Below are positions 31,735 to 46,115 of a stretch of 64,000 bases of DNA, piece by piece. Location of the stretch: positions 310,001-374,000 of the forward strand of contig JBBRSD010000001.1 of NCBI GenBank assembly GCA_038245725.1, written 5' to 3'. Position 1 is the first letter of the stretch. The number at the start of each line of letters is the position of its first letter. Made by a program: the position numbers and the translations under genes. The stretch comes from JBBRSD01 sp038245725 (GTDB taxonomy: Bacteria > Actinomycetota > Coriobacteriia > Anaerosomatales > JAAXUF01). The notes beneath the pieces were generated by a model. The model did no database searches and had not been told where the DNA came from. It worked only from the letters and a program-made list of their open reading frames with translations.

Positions 31735-32922
31735 ATGGCGAAGCAGAAGTTCGAGCGCACTAAGCCGCATGTCAACGTTGGTACTATTGGCCACGTCGAC
31801 CACGGCAAGACCACCCTGACGGCCGCGATCACCAAGCGTCAGGCCGAGAAGGGCTTTGCGGACTTCACCCCGTTCGACATGATCGACAAGGCACCTGAAG
31901 AGCGCGAGCGCGGTATCACGATCGCCATCGCGCACGTCGAGTACGAGACTGAGACCCGTCACTATGCGCACGTCGACTGCCCGGGTCACGCGGACTACGT
32001 GAAGAACATGATCACTGGTGCCGCTCAGATGGACGGCGCGATTCTCGTCATCGCAGCGACCGACGGCCCAATGGCCCAGACCCGCGAGCACATCCTGCTT
32101 GCCCGTCAGGTCGGCGTTCCCTACATCGTGGTCTACCTCAACAAGTGCGATATGGTCGACGATGAGGAACTCATCGAGCTCGTCGACATGGAAGTCCGTG
32201 AGCTCTTGAGTGAGTACGAATTCCCGGGCGACGATACCCCGGTCATCAGGGGCTCTGCGCTCAAGGCACTCGAGGGCGACGAGGCGTGGGTCCCCAGTAT
32301 CGATGAGCTCATGAACGCAGTCGACACGTGGATCCCGCTGCCCGAGCGTGACGTCGACAGGCCCTTCCTCATGGCCATCGAGGACGTCTTCACCATCACG
32401 GGTCGCGGCACCGTCGCCACTGGCCGCGTCGAGCGTGGAAAGGTCCACGTCGGCGACGAGGTCGAGATCGTCGGCATCCATGAGGCGACCAAGAAGACCG
32501 TCGTCACCGGCGTCGAGATGTTCCGTAAGCTCCTCGATGAGGCGCAGGCGGGCGACAACATCGGCGTCCTGCTTCGCGGAATCGCCCGCACGGAGATTGA
32601 GCGCGGCCAGGTTCTTTGCAAGCCCGGTTCGATCACCCCGCACACTGAATTCAGTGGTCAGGTCTACATCCTGACCAAGGAAGAAGGCGGCCGTCACACT
32701 CCGTTCTTCGACGGCTACCGTCCTCAGTTCTACTTCCGCACGACTGACGTGACTGGCGTCGCCCACCTTCCGGAGGGCACTGAGATGGTCATGCCGGGCG
32801 ACAACGTCGTTGTCCGCGGCGAGCTCATCCAGCCGATCGCGATGGAAGAGGGTCTCCGCTTCGCTATCCGCGAGGGTGGTCGTACGGTCGGCTCAGGCCG
32901 AGTCATCGAAATCATCAAGTAG
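31735..32922 (+). CDS. tuf: Elongation factor Tu
   Basis: A 395-residue GTPase. P-loop GHVDHGKTTLTAAITK, switch I RGITIAIAHVEYET, switch II DCPGHADYVKNM, and NKCD and SALKAL motifs. Domains II and III complete the tRNA-binding body. It delivers aminoacyl-tRNA to the ribosome. GAAGGAGG precedes the ATG. It sits after the tRNA-Tyr/Thr/Met cluster rather than between fusA and rpsJ, the position of E. coli tufB. Confidence 0.98.
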   Translation: MAKQKFERTKPHVNVGTIGHVDHGKTTLTAAITKRQAEKGFADFTPFDMIDKAPEERERGITIAIAHVEYETETRHYAHVDCPGHADYVKNMITGAAQMDGAILVIAATDGPMAQTREHILLARQVGVPYIVVYLNKCDMVDDEELIELVDMEVRELLSEYEFPGDDTPVIRGSALKALEGDEAWVPSIDELMNAVDTWIPLPERDVDRPFLMAIEDVFTITGRGTVATGRVERGKVHVGDEVEIVGIHEATKKTVVTGVEMFRKLLDEAQAGDNIGVLLRGIARTEIERGQVLCKPGSITPHTEFSGQVYILTKEEGGRHTPFFDGYRPQFYFRTTDVTGVAHLPEGTEMVMPGDNVVVRGELIQPIAMEEGLRFAIREGGRTVGSGRVIEIIK

Positions 32923-32946
32923 TATCCTCGTACGCTGCGAATCGTG

Positions 32947-32976
32947 CGGGGCCCGGCTCACAGCCGGGCCCCGTTT
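32947..32976 (+). terminator. tuf terminator
   Basis: A 12 bp perfect stem CGGGGCCCGGCT/AGCCGGGCCCCG with a 3-base loop, followed by TTT, 25 bases after the tuf stop. Confidence 0.85.
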
Positions 32977-33002
32977 CGCCGCCTTGAGGTGCACGTACGA
33001 GT

Positions 33003-33032
33003 TTGACAGTGCCGAAAATCGGGTGCTAGAGT
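33003..33032 (+). promoter_or_regulatory. Promoter of rpmG-tRNA-Trp-secE-nusG
   Basis: Perfect -35 TTGACA (33003-33008), an 18 bp spacer, TAGAGT (33027-33032), with a TGC extended -10. It reappears with the same -10 at the rpsL promoter. Confidence 0.8.
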
Positions 33033-33085
33033 ACCCTTCCGCGCCCAACCGCCCCTGAGGCTTGGGGCGGGATACAGGAGGACCC

Positions 33086-33235
33086 ATGCGAACGCTCGTC
33101 ACGCTGGCGTGCACTGAGTGCAAGCGCCGCAACTACACGACCAACAAGAGCAAGCAGAATAACCCGGAGCGCATCGAGTACAAGAAGTACTGTAAGTGGT
33201 GCAAGTGTCACACGCTCCACAAGGAGACCCGATAG
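33086..33235 (+). CDS. rpmG: 50S ribosomal protein L33, zinc-binding (C+) type
   Basis: A 49-residue protein (too short for many gene finders). Two CxxC pairs, C9-x2-C12 and C36-x2-C39, mark the zinc-binding C+ form; the C+ form is the one replaced by a Cys-free paralogue under zinc starvation in other bacteria. ATG 33086 follows ACAGGAGG. It is followed 31 bp later by tRNA-Trp, as in actinobacteria. Confidence 0.95.
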   Translation: MRTLVTLACTECKRRNYTTNKSKQNNPERIEYKKYCKWCKCHTLHKETR

Positions 33236-33266
33236 GGATCGGCTTTCGGGCGAGATTGTTTGACGC

Positions 33267-33342
33267 AGGCCAGTAGCTCTAATGGTAGAGCGCCGGTCTC
33301 CAAAACCGGATGCTGGGGGTTCGAGTCCCTCCTGGCCTGCCA
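33267..33342 (+). tRNA. tRNA-Trp (anticodon CCA)
   Basis: A 76-base cloverleaf with encoded CCA. Acceptor AGGCCAG/CTGGCCT, anticodon stem CCGGT/ACCGG with loop CTCCAAA giving CCA. It lies between rpmG and secE. The anticodon reads UGG only, so UGA is not a Trp codon through this tRNA. Confidence 0.96.
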
Positions 33343-33427
33343 GGATACTTCCGTCGCCGACCTATGGGGTGGGCGACGTTTGCTGCAGGTGACCCAGACC
33401 GGATCACCGAGAACGAACGGATGAGAG

Positions 33428-33706
33428 ATGGCTAAGGCAACTGTTGCGGGCGAGGCGATCAAGACCGGCAAACCCGGCAAGGCTCCTGCGCCGGCGAAGC
33501 CCGGTTTCTTCGCGCGCATCGGTAATTACTTCCGTGACGTGCGTTCGGAGACGAAACGCGTTGTATGGCCGACCAGGCCGGAAGTCCTGAACTCAAGCGT
33601 CGTCGTGATCGTCACGCTCATCTTCTTCGCTGGCTTCATCGCCGCGACCGATCTCGTCGTCCAGCAAATCATCAATGCGCTGACCTCCATCAAGATCGGC
33701 GGCTAG
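33428..33706 (+). CDS. secE: Protein translocase subunit SecE
   Basis: A 92-residue protein with a basic, Ala/Lys/Pro-rich N-terminus (1-25), an amphipathic helix (FFARIGNYFRDVRSETKRVVWPTRPEVL) and one C-terminal membrane helix (about 56-80). It clamps SecY. The conserved VWPT-R segment is present. nusG follows 4 bp later. Confidence 0.95.
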   Translation: MAKATVAGEAIKTGKPGKAPAPAKPGFFARIGNYFRDVRSETKRVVWPTRPEVLNSSVVVIVTLIFFAGFIAATDLVVQQIINALTSIKIGG

Positions 33707-33710
33707 CAGG

Positions 33711-34241
33711 ATGGCCAAGAAGTGGTACGTCATTCATACGTACTCGGGTTACGAGAACAAGGTGAAGACGAATCTGATCCATCGCATCCAGTCCATGGGC
33801 ATGGATGAGAAGATCTTCAAGGTCGAGATTCCTACGGAAACCGTGACCGACCTCAAAGAAGGCGGTCGGCGGGTCACGTCGGAGAAGAAGGTCTTCCCCG
33901 GGTACATCCTGGTGCAGATGGAACTTGATGATGAGTCGTGGTACGTCGTGCGCAACACTCCGGGCGTCACCGGATTTGTCGGCTCGCAAGGCAAGCCGGT
34001 ACCGCTTTCGCGCGATGAGTTTCAGCGCATCATGAAGCGCACCGAAGGCGGACCGAAGGCCAAGACGTCAACAGACCTGGTCGAGGGCCAGTCGGTGAAG
34101 GTGACATCCGGCCCGCTCGCAGACTTTGACGGAACCATCTCGGAGGTCAATCCGGATGCCGGCAAGGTGAAGGTCATGGTGTCAATCTTCGGCCGGGAGA
34201 CCCCGGTCGAGCTCGGCTTCGACCAGGTTGCGAAGCTCTAG
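33711..34241 (+). CDS. nusG: Transcription termination/antitermination factor NusG
   Basis: A 176-residue protein. NGN domain (MAKKWYVIHTYSGYENKVK, then FPGYILVQMELDDESWYVVRNTPGVTGFVG) and C-terminal KOW domain (VEGQSVKVTSGPLADFDGTISEVN). It binds RNA polymerase and couples to Rho or ribosomes. No long insertion between the domains. Confidence 0.97.
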   Translation: MAKKWYVIHTYSGYENKVKTNLIHRIQSMGMDEKIFKVEIPTETVTDLKEGGRRVTSEKKVFPGYILVQMELDDESWYVVRNTPGVTGFVGSQGKPVPLSRDEFQRIMKRTEGGPKAKTSTDLVEGQSVKVTSGPLADFDGTISEVNPDAGKVKVMVSIFGRETPVELGFDQVAKL

Positions 34242-34253
34242 ACAGGAACCACC

Positions 34254-34307
34254 CGACACGGTCCGCCAGCGGTTGTGGAGCCGCAGGGGCTTCTCGGACA
34301 GGTGTCG
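34254..34307 (+). promoter_or_regulatory. Structured leader upstream of rplK
   Basis: In the 137 bp nusG-rplK gap, CGACAC/GTGTCG (34254-34259 and 34302-34307) and GTCCG/CGGAC (34261-34265 and 34295-34299) enclose an inner GCGG/CCGC hairpin. It may be the site where L1 represses its own operon, as known in other bacteria; I did not find a clear L1 consensus. Confidence 0.4.
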
Positions 34308-34378
34308 TGCGGGATAGAGATAGCGGAGATCACGGCCGAACGTTGGCCGCAGACCAATGAGGGACGGTTAGAACCAAC

Positions 34379-34804
34379 ATGGCCAAGAAGGTTGTCGGCT
34401 TCATCAAGCTGCAGATTCCGGGCGGCCAGGCCAACCCGGCACCGCCGGTGGGGCCTGCGCTCGGTCAGCATCAGGTCAATATCATGCAGTTCTGCCAGGC
34501 GTTCAACGCTGCGACTGCAGACAAGAACGGCACCATCATCCCGGTCGAGATCTCGGTGTACGAGGATCGTTCGTTCACCTTCATCCTCAAGACACCGCCC
34601 GCGGCCGTGCTGCTGAAGCAGGCCCTGGGCATCGAGTCTGGCTCGGGCACCCCGAACCGCACAAAGGTTGGCGAAGTCACCAAAGACCAGCTTCGTGAGA
34701 TCGCGGAGCTCAAGATGCCCGACCTCAACGCGAACGATGTCGACGCTGCGATGAAGATCATCGCGGGTACGGCACGCTCGATGGGCGTCACCGTCGCCGA
34801 GTAG
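34379..34804 (+). CDS. rplK: 50S ribosomal protein L11
   Basis: A 141-residue protein. KLQIPGGQANPAPPVGPALGQHQVNIMQFCQAFNAAT is the signature N-terminal domain; SGTPNRTKVGEVTKDQLREIAELKMPDLNA is the RNA-binding domain. It forms the GTPase-associated centre with L10/L7/L12. The structured leader upstream spans 137 bp. Confidence 0.97.
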   Translation: MAKKVVGFIKLQIPGGQANPAPPVGPALGQHQVNIMQFCQAFNAATADKNGTIIPVEISVYEDRSFTFILKTPPAAVLLKQALGIESGSGTPNRTKVGEVTKDQLREIAELKMPDLNANDVDAAMKIIAGTARSMGVTVAE

Positions 34805-34887
34805 CATCGACCTGAAGTCAGCGCGGGATCTTGCCGCGTGATGTGGGAGGGCCGGACAGGCCCGCTTACCACGAGAGGAACGGAACC

Positions 34888-35601
34888 ATGGCCAAGACAG
34901 GCAAGAACTACACCGCCGCGCTTGAGAAGATCGAGCACGGTCATCTCTACACTCCGCTCCAGGCCATGCGCCTGGCCAAGGAGATCAAGGCAGCGAAGTT
35001 CGACGAGACGGTGGAAGCGCATTTCCGTCTCGGCATCGACACTCGCAAGGCCGACCAGCAGGTTCGCGGATCGGTGTCACTTCCGAACGGAACTGGCAAG
35101 ACGGTCCGAGTCGCCGTGTTCGCAGAGGGAGACAAGGCCCGCGAGGCCGAGGCTGCCGGCGCGGACGTTGTCGGCAGCGACGACCTCGTCGAGAAGATTC
35201 AAGGCGGTTTCCTCGACTTCGACGCCACGATCGCTACGCCGGACATGATGAGCAAGGTCGGCAAGCTCGGTAAGATCCTCGGGACCCGCGGCCTCATGCC
35301 GAACCCGAAGCTCGGTACCGTCACAATGGACGTCGCTCGCGTGGTCGGAGAGCTCAAGGCCGGCAAGGTCGAGTACCGTGCAGACAAGTTCGGTATCGCT
35401 CACGTCGGCATCGGCAAGGGTTCGTTTGATGCCACCAAGCTTGTTGAGAACTACGGCGTCGTCCTTGACGAGATCCTTCGCGCAAAGCCGTCGAGTGCTA
35501 AGGGCAAGTACATCAAGTCGATTACCGTTGCGACCACGATGGGGCCCGGCATCAAGGTGGATCCCTCCAAGACGAAGCTCCTCCTCGAGGAAACCGACTA
35601 A
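34888..35601 (+). CDS. rplA: 50S ribosomal protein L1
   Basis: A 237-residue protein with two domains. KFDETVEAHFRLGIDTRKADQQVRGSVSLPNGTGKTVRV near the start, and GTRGLMPNPKLGTVT in the middle, are typical. It forms the L1 stalk and usually represses rplK-rplA translation. The ATG at 34888 follows GAGAGGAACGGA; earlier starts in frame lack this. Confidence 0.97.
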   Translation: MAKTGKNYTAALEKIEHGHLYTPLQAMRLAKEIKAAKFDETVEAHFRLGIDTRKADQQVRGSVSLPNGTGKTVRVAVFAEGDKAREAEAAGADVVGSDDLVEKIQGGFLDFDATIATPDMMSKVGKLGKILGTRGLMPNPKLGTVTMDVARVVGELKAGKVEYRADKFGIAHVGIGKGSFDATKLVENYGVVLDEILRAKPSSAKGKYIKSITVATTMGPGIKVDPSKTKLLLEETD

Positions 35602-35637
35602 CTGGTCCACTGCGGCGCCTACTCGTGCGGCGCGAAC

Positions 35638-35666
35638 TTGACGAGTCGTCGTCGACCGTGGATACT
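35638..35666 (+). promoter_or_regulatory. Promoter of the rplJ leader
   Basis: TTGACG (35638-35643), a 17 bp spacer, GATACT (35661-35666). It would start a transcript just before the L10 leader. Confidence 0.6.
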
Positions 35667-35699
35667 CCTGCGGCGCGTTGAAAACATCACAGTGTGCAC

Positions 35700-35805
35700 G
35701 AATCGCTGCCGAAGACAGCCGGTGCCCGGAGACAACCGGGCGTAATGGAGTGCGAAAGAGCATTCCGCCTGCCGAGGTGGTCGCATCGACGCCATCACCA
35801 TGGCG
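35700..35805 (+). ncRNA. Ribosomal protein L10 leader
   Basis: The 349 bp rplA-rplJ gap contains the L10-leader hallmarks: GCCGAAGACAGCCGGTGCC (35707 on), a stem with CCCGG/CCGGG, and the 3' CCTGCCGAGGTGG (35768 on). In many bacteria this RNA binds the L10-(L7/L12) complex, which then represses rplJ-rplL. Boundaries are approximate. Confidence 0.75.
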
Positions 35806-35825
35806 TCCCGAGCCTCAAACGCTCG

Positions 35826-35860
35826 CGGCCTCCGCTGCTTCAACGGCGGGGGCCGTTTTG
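35826..35860 (+). terminator. Attenuator between the L10 leader and rplJ
   Basis: A 10 bp stem CGGCCTCCGC/GCGGGGGCCG (one T-G pair), a 10-base loop, then TTTTG. Placed after the L10 leader and 90 bases before rplJ, it fits an intrinsic terminator regulated by L10 binding rather than the end of the operon. Confidence 0.7.
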
Positions 35861-35950
35861 TGTCTCCGGAATCTCCGGAGCGCGCGGTCCGCGCAATGGC
35901 TTTGCAATGAGCCAGGATTCGGGACGTGCGCGCACGGAAAGGAGGAAAGC

Positions 35951-36472
35951 ATGCCTACATCGCAAAAAGAAAGTCTCGTCGACGAGATCAAGGGCCGCCT
36001 CAACGAGGCCGGCGCCCTGCTGCTCGCCGACTACCGTGGACTCACAGTCAAGGAGATGCAGGAGCTTCGCAATCAGCTTCGATCGGCCGGTAGTGAGCTC
36101 AAGGTCTACAAGAACTCTCTGACCGAAATCGCGATTCGCGAGCTGGCGCTCCCTAGCCTCGATGCCTACCTCGCGGGCCCGACCGCCATCATCTTCACAG
36201 GCGAGGACCCGGTCGCTCCGGCTAAGGCCCTCACCACGTTCGCAAAGACACACAAGGCGCTCGAGCTCAAGGGTGGCCTCGTCGAGAATCAAGTCGTCGA
36301 TGCCGAGGGCCTCAAGGCGATTGCAACGTTGCCATCGCGCGAGGAACTCATCGCCAAGCTCCTTCGCACAATGCTCAATCCGCTTACCGGCTTCGCCCGC
36401 GTCCTCAACGGACCCGTCGAAGCGTTCGCTCGCACCGTGGCTGCGGTTGCGGACCAGAAGGCCGCCGCCTAG
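35951..36472 (+). CDS. rplJ: 50S ribosomal protein L10
   Basis: A 173-residue protein. LLLADYRGLTVKEMQELRNQLRSAG and YKNSLTEIAIRE are the RNA-binding N-terminal segments, with the C-terminal helix (NGPVEAFARTVAAVADQKAAA) that holds L7/L12 dimers. GGAGGAAAGC precedes ATG 35951. Expression is probably controlled by the leader and attenuator upstream. Confidence 0.96.
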   Translation: MPTSQKESLVDEIKGRLNEAGALLLADYRGLTVKEMQELRNQLRSAGSELKVYKNSLTEIAIRELALPSLDAYLAGPTAIIFTGEDPVAPAKALTTFAKTHKALELKGGLVENQVVDAEGLKAIATLPSREELIAKLLRTMLNPLTGFARVLNGPVEAFARTVAAVADQKAAA

Positions 36473-36549
36473 CGGCATCTGCACGACACACAGGAATGTG
36501 CCTCGGTAGAAGCCGTCGGCACGAATCGGATCAGAAGGAGAATTGAGAA

Positions 36550-36930
36550 ATGGCTGCTCTTACCAACGAAGAGATCCTTGAGGCTATCAAGGTCAAGCCG
36601 GCGCTCGAGCTGGCTGAGCTCGTCAAGATGATGGAGGAGACATTCGGTGTCTCCGCCGCCGCCCCGGTCGCCGTCGCTGCCGCCGGTGGCGCCGCTGAGG
36701 CCGTCGAGGCCGAGGAGCAGACCGCGTTCGACGTCGTCCTCGAGAGCTTCGGCCCGAACAAGATCGCCGTCATCAAGGTCGTTCGCGAGCTCACCGGTCT
36801 GGGTCTCAAGGAGGCCAAGGACGTCGTCGAGGCTGCACCGAAGGCTGTCCTTGAGGGCGTCGCGAAGGACAAGGCCGACGAGGCCAAGGGCAAGCTCGAG
36901 GAAGCCGGCGCCACCGTCGCCGTCAAGTAG
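36550..36930 (+). CDS. rplL: 50S ribosomal protein L7/L12
   Basis: A 126-residue protein. The N-terminal dimerisation helix, an Ala/Val/Gly-rich hinge (AAAPVAVAAAGGAAEAVE) and the C-terminal domain EQTAFDVVLESFGPNKIAVIKVVREL-GLGLKEAKDVVEAAPK. It is the flexible stalk that recruits GTPase factors. AGAAGGAG precedes the ATG. Confidence 0.97.
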   Translation: MAALTNEEILEAIKVKPALELAELVKMMEETFGVSAAAPVAVAAAGGAAEAVEAEEQTAFDVVLESFGPNKIAVIKVVRELTGLGLKEAKDVVEAAPKAVLEGVAKDKADEAKGKLEEAGATVAVK

Positions 36931-36997
36931 CTCGCGCTTCTCGACTGACTTGATCCGGTCCCGCTGACGACGATCGTCAGGGATCGGAAAGTGCACG

Positions 36998-37030
36998 AAG
37001 GCCGGGACCTGACGGGTCCCGGCCTTTCGT
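36998..37030 (+). terminator. rplJL terminator
   Basis: A 12 bp perfect stem AAGGCCGGGACC/GGTCCCGGCCTT (36998-37009 and 37015-37026) with loop TGACG, then TCGT. CACG/CGTG flanks extend it. It separates rplL from rpoB, which has its own promoter. Confidence 0.75.
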
Positions 37031-37057
37031 GCCACCTGCAAAGCCGACAGAAATTCG

Positions 37058-37086
37058 TTGACGGCCCCTAGGGGCTTGACTATCCT
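37058..37086 (+). promoter_or_regulatory. rpoB promoter with palindromic spacer
   Basis: TTGACG (37058-37063), a 17 bp spacer, TATCCT (37081-37086), 53 bases before the rpoB GTG. The spacer holds the perfect 12 bp palindrome GCCCCTAGGGGC (37064-37075). Confidence 0.6.
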
Positions 37087-37139
37087 ATTACTTTGCGACC
37101 TTTGTCGGCAGCTTCAACCCCAGAAGGAGGAATCGCCTG

Positions 37140-40652
<3,513 letters not shown>

Positions 40653-40655
40653 CCA

Positions 40656-44921
<4,266 letters not shown>

Positions 44922-44930
44922 CTACCGGAT

Positions 44931-44971
44931 CGGGCGCCCCCGCCGCGCAATGGTTGGGGCGCCCGTGTGTT
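44931..44971 (+). terminator. rpoBC terminator
   Basis: A 10 bp perfect stem CGGGCGCCCC/GGGGCGCCCG (44931-44940 and 44956-44965) with a 15-base loop, then TGTGTTA. It ends the rpoBC unit before the rpsL promoter. Confidence 0.75.
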
Positions 44972-45030
44972 AGGGACGACACGTCATGCGTGGTGGCAAC
45001 GAAGTATGGATACGCCCGGACGCGTTGCGT

Positions 45031-45059
45031 TTGACACGCACCACAGACGTTGGTAGAGT
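45031..45059 (+). promoter_or_regulatory. Promoter of the rpsL operon
   Basis: Perfect -35 TTGACA (45031-45036), a 17 bp spacer, TAGAGT (45054-45059), 86 bases before rpsL. The same TAGAGT -10 is used at rpmG. Confidence 0.8.
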
Positions 45060-45144
45060 GCCACCTTGTGACTTCATGCTTGGAGGTCAGCGCACCCGCG
45101 CGCTCCAGTGAAAGTGCACGAGACGTCAATGAAGGAGTGTAGCG

Positions 45145-45519
45145 TTGCCTACAATCAACCAGCTGGTCCGCAAGGGCCGCAAGAACGCAGCCGAGAAGAG
45201 CAAGACCCCGGCGCTGAAGGGCAACCCGCAGAAGCGGGGCGTGTGCACGCGTGTGTACACCACCACCCCCAAGAAGCCGAACTCGGCGCTGCGTAAGGTC
45301 GCCCGTGTCCGCCTGACCAACGGTATGGAGGTCACGGCCTACATTCCGGGCATCGGACACAACCTGCAGGAGCACAGCATCGTGCTCGTTCGTGGCGGTC
45401 GTGTTAAGGACCTCCCGGGTGTTCGCTACAAGATCATCCGCGCCGCGCTCGACTGCGCGCCGGTGAACAACCGCGCTCAGGCGCGCTCGCGCTACGGCGC
45501 CAAGAAGCCCAAGAAATAG
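45145..45519 (+). CDS. rpsL: 30S ribosomal protein S12
   Basis: A 124-residue protein. MPTINQLVRKGRK, CTRVYTTTPKKPNSALRKVARVRL and the streptomycin-site loop HNLQEHSIVLVRGGRVKDLPGVRYKI. Residues at the known resistance positions look like the sensitive type (K in TPKKPN). Starts with TTG after GAAGGAG. First gene of the str-S10-spc-alpha series. Confidence 0.97.
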   Translation: MPTINQLVRKGRKNAAEKSKTPALKGNPQKRGVCTRVYTTTPKKPNSALRKVARVRLTNGMEVTAYIPGIGHNLQEHSIVLVRGGRVKDLPGVRYKIIRAALDCAPVNNRAQARSRYGAKKPKK

Positions 45520-45596
45520 CACGGGATCGAGCCCACGGCGAAAATGCGCCGCAGCTCACCCCGCGAGTCAGCCCCAAAGGCAGAGGAGACAGGTAC

Positions 45597-46067
45597 ATGC
45601 CCAGGCGCGCAGCTGCTGTCCGGCGAGAAATCGCCCCCGACACCATCTACAACAACAGGCTCGTCACCCAGCTGATCAACAAGATCCTCCTGGATGGCAA
45701 GAAGTCCATCGCCGAGAACATCGTCTACGGCGCGTTCGACATCATCGAGCAGAAGAGCGCCCAGGATCCACTGGCGACGTTCAAGAAGGCGATGGATAAC
45801 GTTCGTCCGACGCTTGAGGTCCGCCCGAAGCGCGTCGGTGGCGCCACGTATCAGGTTCCGGTCGAAGTGAACTCTCGTCGGGCCACCACCCTTGCGGTCC
45901 GCTGGATCGTCGGCTTCTCTCGTAAGCGTCGCGAGAAGACGACCGCCGAGCGTCTCGCCAACGAGATTCTCGATGCCGCCAACGGGATGGGTTCCTCGGT
46001 CAAGAAGCGCGAGGACCTCTTCAAGATGGCCGAGTCCAACCGTGCGTTCTCGCACTACCGCTGGTAA
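45597..46067 (+). CDS. rpsG: 30S ribosomal protein S7
   Basis: A 156-residue protein. MPRRAAAVRREIAPDTIYNNRLVTQLINKI, the YEVPVEV-type GATYQVPVEVNSRRATTLAVRW segment and a C-terminal FSHYRW. It nucleates the 30S head assembly at the 3' major domain of 16S rRNA. GAGGAGA precedes ATG 45597. Confidence 0.97.
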   Translation: MPRRAAAVRREIAPDTIYNNRLVTQLINKILLDGKKSIAENIVYGAFDIIEQKSAQDPLATFKKAMDNVRPTLEVRPKRVGGATYQVPVEVNSRRATTLAVRWIVGFSRKRREKTTAERLANEILDAANGMGSSVKKREDLFKMAESNRAFSHYRW

Positions 46068-46115
46068 TAGCGGTTCTTCGATTCCATTCGTGACGAGATA
46101 GAGGTCCAGAGCTAC

